Shown here piece by piece: positions 5,777-7,509 of a stretch of 7,509 nt of DNA. Location: positions 1 to 7,509 of the forward strand of contig JBGOUJ010000389.1 in assembly GCA_041477005.1 (NCBI GenBank), written 5' to 3'. The translations under genes and the position numbers were made by a program. The notes under the pieces were generated by a model. It ran no database searches. It was not told the origin of the DNA and saw nothing but the letters and a program-made list of their open reading frames with translations. The stretch comes from JBGOUJ01 sp041477005 (GTDB lineage Bacteria > Acidobacteriota > Terriglobia > Bryobacterales > JACQDG01). Numbering within the stretch: position 1 is the first letter of the stretch; each line of letters starts with the position of its first letter.

Positions 5777-6010
5777 TTATACTACAGGTCCGTGGGGCGC
5801 CCTGTCAAACCGGTAGTGTCTGAGAAGTGCGTTGATCCGGGCTTCGCCCGTCTGGCTCGGGGGTGGAGTGGGTGGAGATGGCGGTGGGTGAGGCTGAGGC
5901 GGTGGGTGAGGCTGAGGCGGTGGGTGAGGCTGAGGCGGTGGGTGAGGCGGTGGCGGCACGGGCCTTGGCATCGGAGGCCAGCTCTTTTCAAAGCGGTCAG
6001 GTTTACTCAT
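5777..6010 (-). CDS. Pro/His-rich small protein coupled to SLATT-like gene
   Basis: A 77-residue protein of unknown function. Its ATG (6010-6008) overlaps the TGA of the upstream gene as ATGA, the usual arrangement for translational coupling, which is the main evidence that it is real. Residues 1-14 are mixed (MSKPDRFEKSWPPM). Residues 15-51 are almost only Pro, His and Gln, with PHPPPQ repeated three times and then PHPPPS. The tail (52-77) is ordinary and ends APHGPVV. There is no signal peptide or TM segment. The long proline runs would fold as polyproline-II and likely need EF-P for translation; the spaced histidines could bind metal. The stop lies in the rpsT -10 box, six bases before rpsT, so the tail may be fortuitous read-through into promoter DNA. 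Confidence 0.55.
   Translation of the reverse strand: MSKPDRFEKSWPPMPRPVPPPPHPPPQPHPPPQPHPPPQPHPPPSPPTPPPSQTGEARINALLRHYRFDRAPHGPVV
5779..5808 (-). promoter_or_regulatory. rpsT promoter giving a near-leaderless mRNA
   Basis: On the minus strand a perfect TTGACA -35 (5808-5803) is followed 18 bp later by TAGTAT (5784-5779, 4/6 to -10). Only 8 nt separate the -10 from the rpsT ATG, so transcription should start within one or two bases of it. AAAGG lies too close (3 nt) to the ATG to act as a normal Shine-Dalgarno site. The -10 also contains the stop codon of the upstream Pro/His-rich gene. Confidence 0.6.
5883..5948. repeat. 18-bp tandem repeat, 3.7 copies
   Basis: GGTGGGTGAGGCTGAGGC occurs three times without a mismatch (5883-5900, 5901-5918, 5919-5936), followed by 12 bases of a fourth copy (5937-5948). 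On the coding (minus) strand each unit encodes six residues of the PHPPPQ array, so copy-number change keeps the frame. Identity of the copies suggests recent expansion. The plus strand is G-rich with several GG/GGG runs. Confidence 0.9.
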
Positions 6011-6489
6011 TCCTGATCCGCCAAATGGTACAGGCTGAAAACTCGACCTTGCCATTTTCCAAGTAGTTTTTGGTCGTTGGGCGCTTCCATGGTGGCCAAT
6101 TCGGAAGGTTCCTTTTCGCTCTCCATGATCTTCTCTAGCTGGCCTTCGGCGTCCACATCGCTCGCGTGGTTCCACAGGTGATCGTATGTCGTTGCAATCT
6201 GGCTCCACGCTGAATGAAGCTTTGCCATAGTCGCTATGCGTCGATCCAGATTGACTGCCATCGCGTAAGCAGTTGCTCCAGCGGACAACACTGCTAGCAC
6301 TACAGGAACCCAGAGCGGGGACTTGGCGATTATGGTAGCAGCGGCTCCAGAAGAGAAAAAGAACGACAGACCGGTGATCCACTGCCTCTGGCGCGTGTAA
6401 CGCGACGCCAGATCACCGAAGTAGAGAGAGCGAGCTTCTGCTGTAAGCATACCTTCCCATACACGCCCGACCTGGAACTCATTAAGCAT
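6007..6489 (-). CDS. Two-TM membrane protein resembling SLATT-domain effectors
   Basis: A 160-residue protein. A helical N-terminus (residues 1-36, with AEARSLYFGDLASRYTRQRQW) leads into TM1 (about 37-55) and, after a 4-5-residue turn, TM2 (about 60-80). A charged, helical cytoplasmic tail follows (NLDRRIATMAKLHSAW through about 155). A short helix, a tight TM hairpin and a long C-terminal helix is the layout of the SLATT fold, predicted pore-forming effectors in nucleotide-signalled defence systems. I infer this from architecture, not from a search. The ATG at 6489 has GGAGG 7 nt upstream. GC is about 50% on two lines I counted, against 70-78% in flanking genes, suggesting transfer. It overlaps the Pro/His-rich gene by ATGA. 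No SMODS, SLOG or TIR partner is visible. Confidence 0.65.
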   Translation of the reverse strand: MLNEFQVGRVWEGMLTAEARSLYFGDLASRYTRQRQWITGLSFFFSSGAAATIIAKSPLWVPVVLAVLSAGATAYAMAVNLDRRIATMAKLHSAWSQIATTYDHLWNHASDVDAEGQLEKIMESEKEPSELATMEAPNDQKLLGKWQGRVFSLYHLADQE

Positions 6490-6500
6490 GGAATGGCCCT

Positions 6501-6539
6501 CCAGCCCGATTATACCGCCCTGGCGGGAGATCGGGCTGG
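6501..6539 (-). promoter_or_regulatory. Inverted repeat enclosing the SLATT-like gene's -10 box
   Basis: CCAGCCCGAT (6501-6510) and ATCGGGCTGG (6530-6539) are a perfect 10-bp inverted repeat with a small inner CCGC/GCGG stem. On the minus strand a perfect TATAAT (6514-6509) lies across the inner edge of one arm, 19 nt before the ATG. The Shine-Dalgarno GGAGGG shares its first bases with the arm. No good -35 is visible 16-18 bp upstream, which would suit an activator-dependent promoter or an operator-controlled one. Confidence 0.5.
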
Positions 6540-6582
6540 GGGTCGTCCGATCTTCTGACGGTCGCGGCGCGGAAGCGGGGTG

Positions 6583-6612
6583 GTATGAATCTGCGGTATA
6601 CTAATTTCATAC
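6583..6612 (+). promoter_or_regulatory. Antitoxin promoter with autoregulatory-type palindrome
   Basis: GTATGAA (6583-6589) and TTCATAC (6606-6612) form a 7-bp inverted repeat with a 16-bp spacer. At its centre sit a GTATAC palindrome (6596-6601) and a TATACT -10 box (6597-6602, 5/6). RHH antitoxins usually bind such palindromes over their own promoter. No good -35 is seen. The predicted start near 6608-6609 leaves a leader of only about 5 nt and no Shine-Dalgarno. Confidence 0.55.
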
Positions 6613-6613
6613 T

Positions 6614-6871
6614 ATGCCCAAGCTCGCGACGAAGGTGGCGGTAAGCATCCCGGATGACCTATTCCGCGCTGTCGAACGCGTCCGCAGGCGGAGCGGCAGG
6701 ACCCGCAGCGCGATCCTGCAGGAAGCGCTGCGCCATTGGCTGTGGCGGCAGAGAGAGGCGCTCCTGGTAGGTCAATACGAGGCGGGCTATCGAGCCAAGC
6801 CCGAAAGCCGGCGAGAGATCGAAGCGGCCGCGGCAACGGCTCAAGATCTGTTCTCCTCGCGGGATTGGTAA
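6614..6871 (+). CDS. Ribbon-helix-helix antitoxin of a MazEF-type pair
   Basis: An 85-residue protein that would neutralise the adjacent toxin and repress their shared promoter. The N-terminal KVAVSIPDDLFRAVERV, with its alternating ribbon strand (about residues 6-12), continues RRRSGRTRSAILQEALRHWL. That is a CopG/RHH_1 DNA-binding domain ending near residue 45. The C-terminal half (REALLVGQYEAGYR to AQDLFSSRDW) is the charged tail that typically wraps the toxin. Its TAA overlaps the toxin ATG by one base (TAATG). It starts at the only ATG before the RHH strand, right at the palindromic promoter. In E. coli MazE the fold is AbrB-like instead, so I give no symbol. Confidence 0.88.
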   Translation: MPKLATKVAVSIPDDLFRAVERVRRRSGRTRSAILQEALRHWLWRQREALLVGQYEAGYRAKPESRREIEAAAATAQDLFSSRDW

Positions 6872-7209
6872 TGCGGCGGGGCGAGATTTGGTGGGCCGAG
6901 CTTCCGGCGCCGGCCGGGAAGCGGCCGGTCGTGCTGCTGTCCCGCGACGAGGCCTACGCCGTGCGAGAACTCATCACCGTCGCCCCGGTGACATCCCGGA
7001 TCCGCGGCATTCCGACCGAGGTCGGCCTGGGTCCGGCGGACGGTCTCGCCAAAGCATGCGTGGCCAACCTGGATACCATTACAACCATCCCCAAGCGGAG
7101 TTTGTCCGGACGCATCAGCACGCTCCGTCCCGAGAAGCTCCTGGCGGTCGAGAAGGCCACCCAGTTTGCCCTCGGCCTTTCGGATCTGCGCTTCTCTCCA
7201 GTCCCGTGA
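6871..7209 (+). CDS. mazF: MazF/PemK-family endoribonuclease toxin
   Basis: Sequence-specific mRNA (possibly tRNA or rRNA) endonuclease that arrests translation when its antitoxin is lost. The 112-residue length is typical. The N-terminus MRRGEIWWAELP is the family hallmark. Arg18 in GKRPVVLLS and Thr41 in VAPVTSR align with the catalytic Arg29 and Thr52 of E. coli MazF. GIPTEVGL, ACVANLDTI and ISTLRPEKLLAVEKA follow in the usual order, so the toxin looks intact. Cleavage specificity cannot be read from sequence. The frame is open upstream to 6736 inside the antitoxin gene, but the family N-terminus starts exactly at 6871. Confidence 0.93.
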   Translation: MRRGEIWWAELPAPAGKRPVVLLSRDEAYAVRELITVAPVTSRIRGIPTEVGLGPADGLAKACVANLDTITTIPKRSLSGRISTLRPEKLLAVEKATQFALGLSDLRFSPVP

Positions 7210-7215
7210 TTTGGG

Positions 7216-7509
7216 TCACTTCTGCCGCGCCCCGGAGCGCTTTTCCATGGCGGCGCTCTCCAGGTCGGTCATCTCGGCGATGATCCGCTCGTAGATGCGG
7301 GTCACGGCCTCGCCGCTCAAGGGGCCGGCGTTGTGTTCCGCGACGCGGCGCAGGACTTGCTCGGCGCGCTTCGGCGCCGCCACCGGCGCCCCCAGTTCGC
7401 GCTTGATGCGGCCGACATCCAGGATGATCTTGGCCCGCTCGTTCAGCAGCGCGACCACCCGCTCGTCGACGGCGTCGATCTGGGCGCGGCGCTCGGCCAG
7501 GGCCTTCTC
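7216..7509 (-). CDS. Chorismate mutase, AroQ class (5' end outside window)
   Basis: Cytoplasmic enzyme rearranging chorismate to prephenate for Phe/Tyr synthesis. The frame is open from the right edge for 97 residues plus stop. It starts in the AroQ first helix (LAERRAQIDAVDERVVALLNERAKI) and continues GRIKRELGAPV, PKRAEQVL and a final helix, VTRIYERIIAEMTDLES. Conserved positions matching E. coli Arg11, Arg28, Lys39 and Arg51 are present. The position matching Gln88 appears to be Glu, and Asp48 and Glu52 are not conserved in my alignment. An internal ATG at 7458 would delete the first active-site Arg, so the true start lies beyond the window. It ends shortly after the domain, so it is free-standing or the C-terminal part of a fusion. 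The stop is 6 bp from that of mazF. Confidence 0.88.
   Translation of the reverse strand, partial: EKALAERRAQIDAVDERVVALLNERAKIILDVGRIKRELGAPVAAPKRAEQVLRRVAEHNAGPLSGEAVTRIYERIIAEMTDLESAAMEKRSGARQK

Noticed and set aside
5883..5948. Possible CRISPR-like array
   Set aside because: Units are directly contiguous with no unique spacers, and the array is coding and in frame.
5863..6066. Plus-strand ORF with AVGEAE repeats
   Set aside because: It is the antisense of the 18-bp tandem repeat and of the end of the SLATT-like gene. It has no Shine-Dalgarno site or coupling, unlike the minus-strand frame.
5777..6382. Long 201-residue form of the Pro-rich frame
   Set aside because: The part above 6010 is a shadow of the SLATT-like gene. 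The ATGA overlap supports a start at 6010.

Overview
The window reads as chromosomal DNA of a GC-rich, Gram-negative (outer-membrane) bacterium. The set psd, pssA, lptE, holA and rpsT, the strong GC bias, and gaps filled with palindromic heptamer-like repeats suggest an acidobacterium or a relative (Bryobacterales/Solibacterales-like). That placement is inference; no rRNA or marker phylogeny is available here.

Left part (1-1587): an amino-acid permease of the APC superfamily runs off the left edge on the minus strand. It is divergent from rimI, a ribosomal-protein N-acetyltransferase on the plus strand, and their start codons are only 9 bp apart.

Centre (1588-5493): five plus-strand genes follow. 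They are a small DUF465/YdcH-like helical protein with a perfect Shine-Dalgarno, psd (phosphatidylserine decarboxylase), pssA (phosphatidylserine synthase), lptE (LPS-assembly lipoprotein) and holA (DNA polymerase III delta). PssA and Psd are consecutive steps to phosphatidylethanolamine, and LptE serves the outer membrane, so psd-pssA-lptE is an envelope-biogenesis block; holA overlaps lptE by one base. Three consecutive gaps (DUF465/psd, psd/pssA, pssA/lptE) each contain a different palindromic repeat built of 7-9-nt words. In two cases the right arm runs into the next gene's start, and at lptE it encodes the hydrophobic core of the signal peptide.

Right part (5495-7509): rpsT (ribosomal protein bS20, minus) converges on holA with one base between the stops. 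Between rpsT and a chorismate mutase gene (minus, cut by the right edge) lies an accessory segment. It holds a minus-strand pair, a two-TM protein resembling SLATT-domain effectors plus a Pro/His-rich small protein, overlapping by ATGA. Divergent from this pair is a plus-strand RHH antitoxin/MazF toxin pair overlapping by one base. The SLATT-like gene has about 50% GC on sampled lines against about 70-78% in neighbours, which suggests acquisition. This pair is the best candidate for an undescribed system. The likely leaders of rpsT, the antitoxin and perhaps rimI are so short that leaderless translation is a recurrent possibility.
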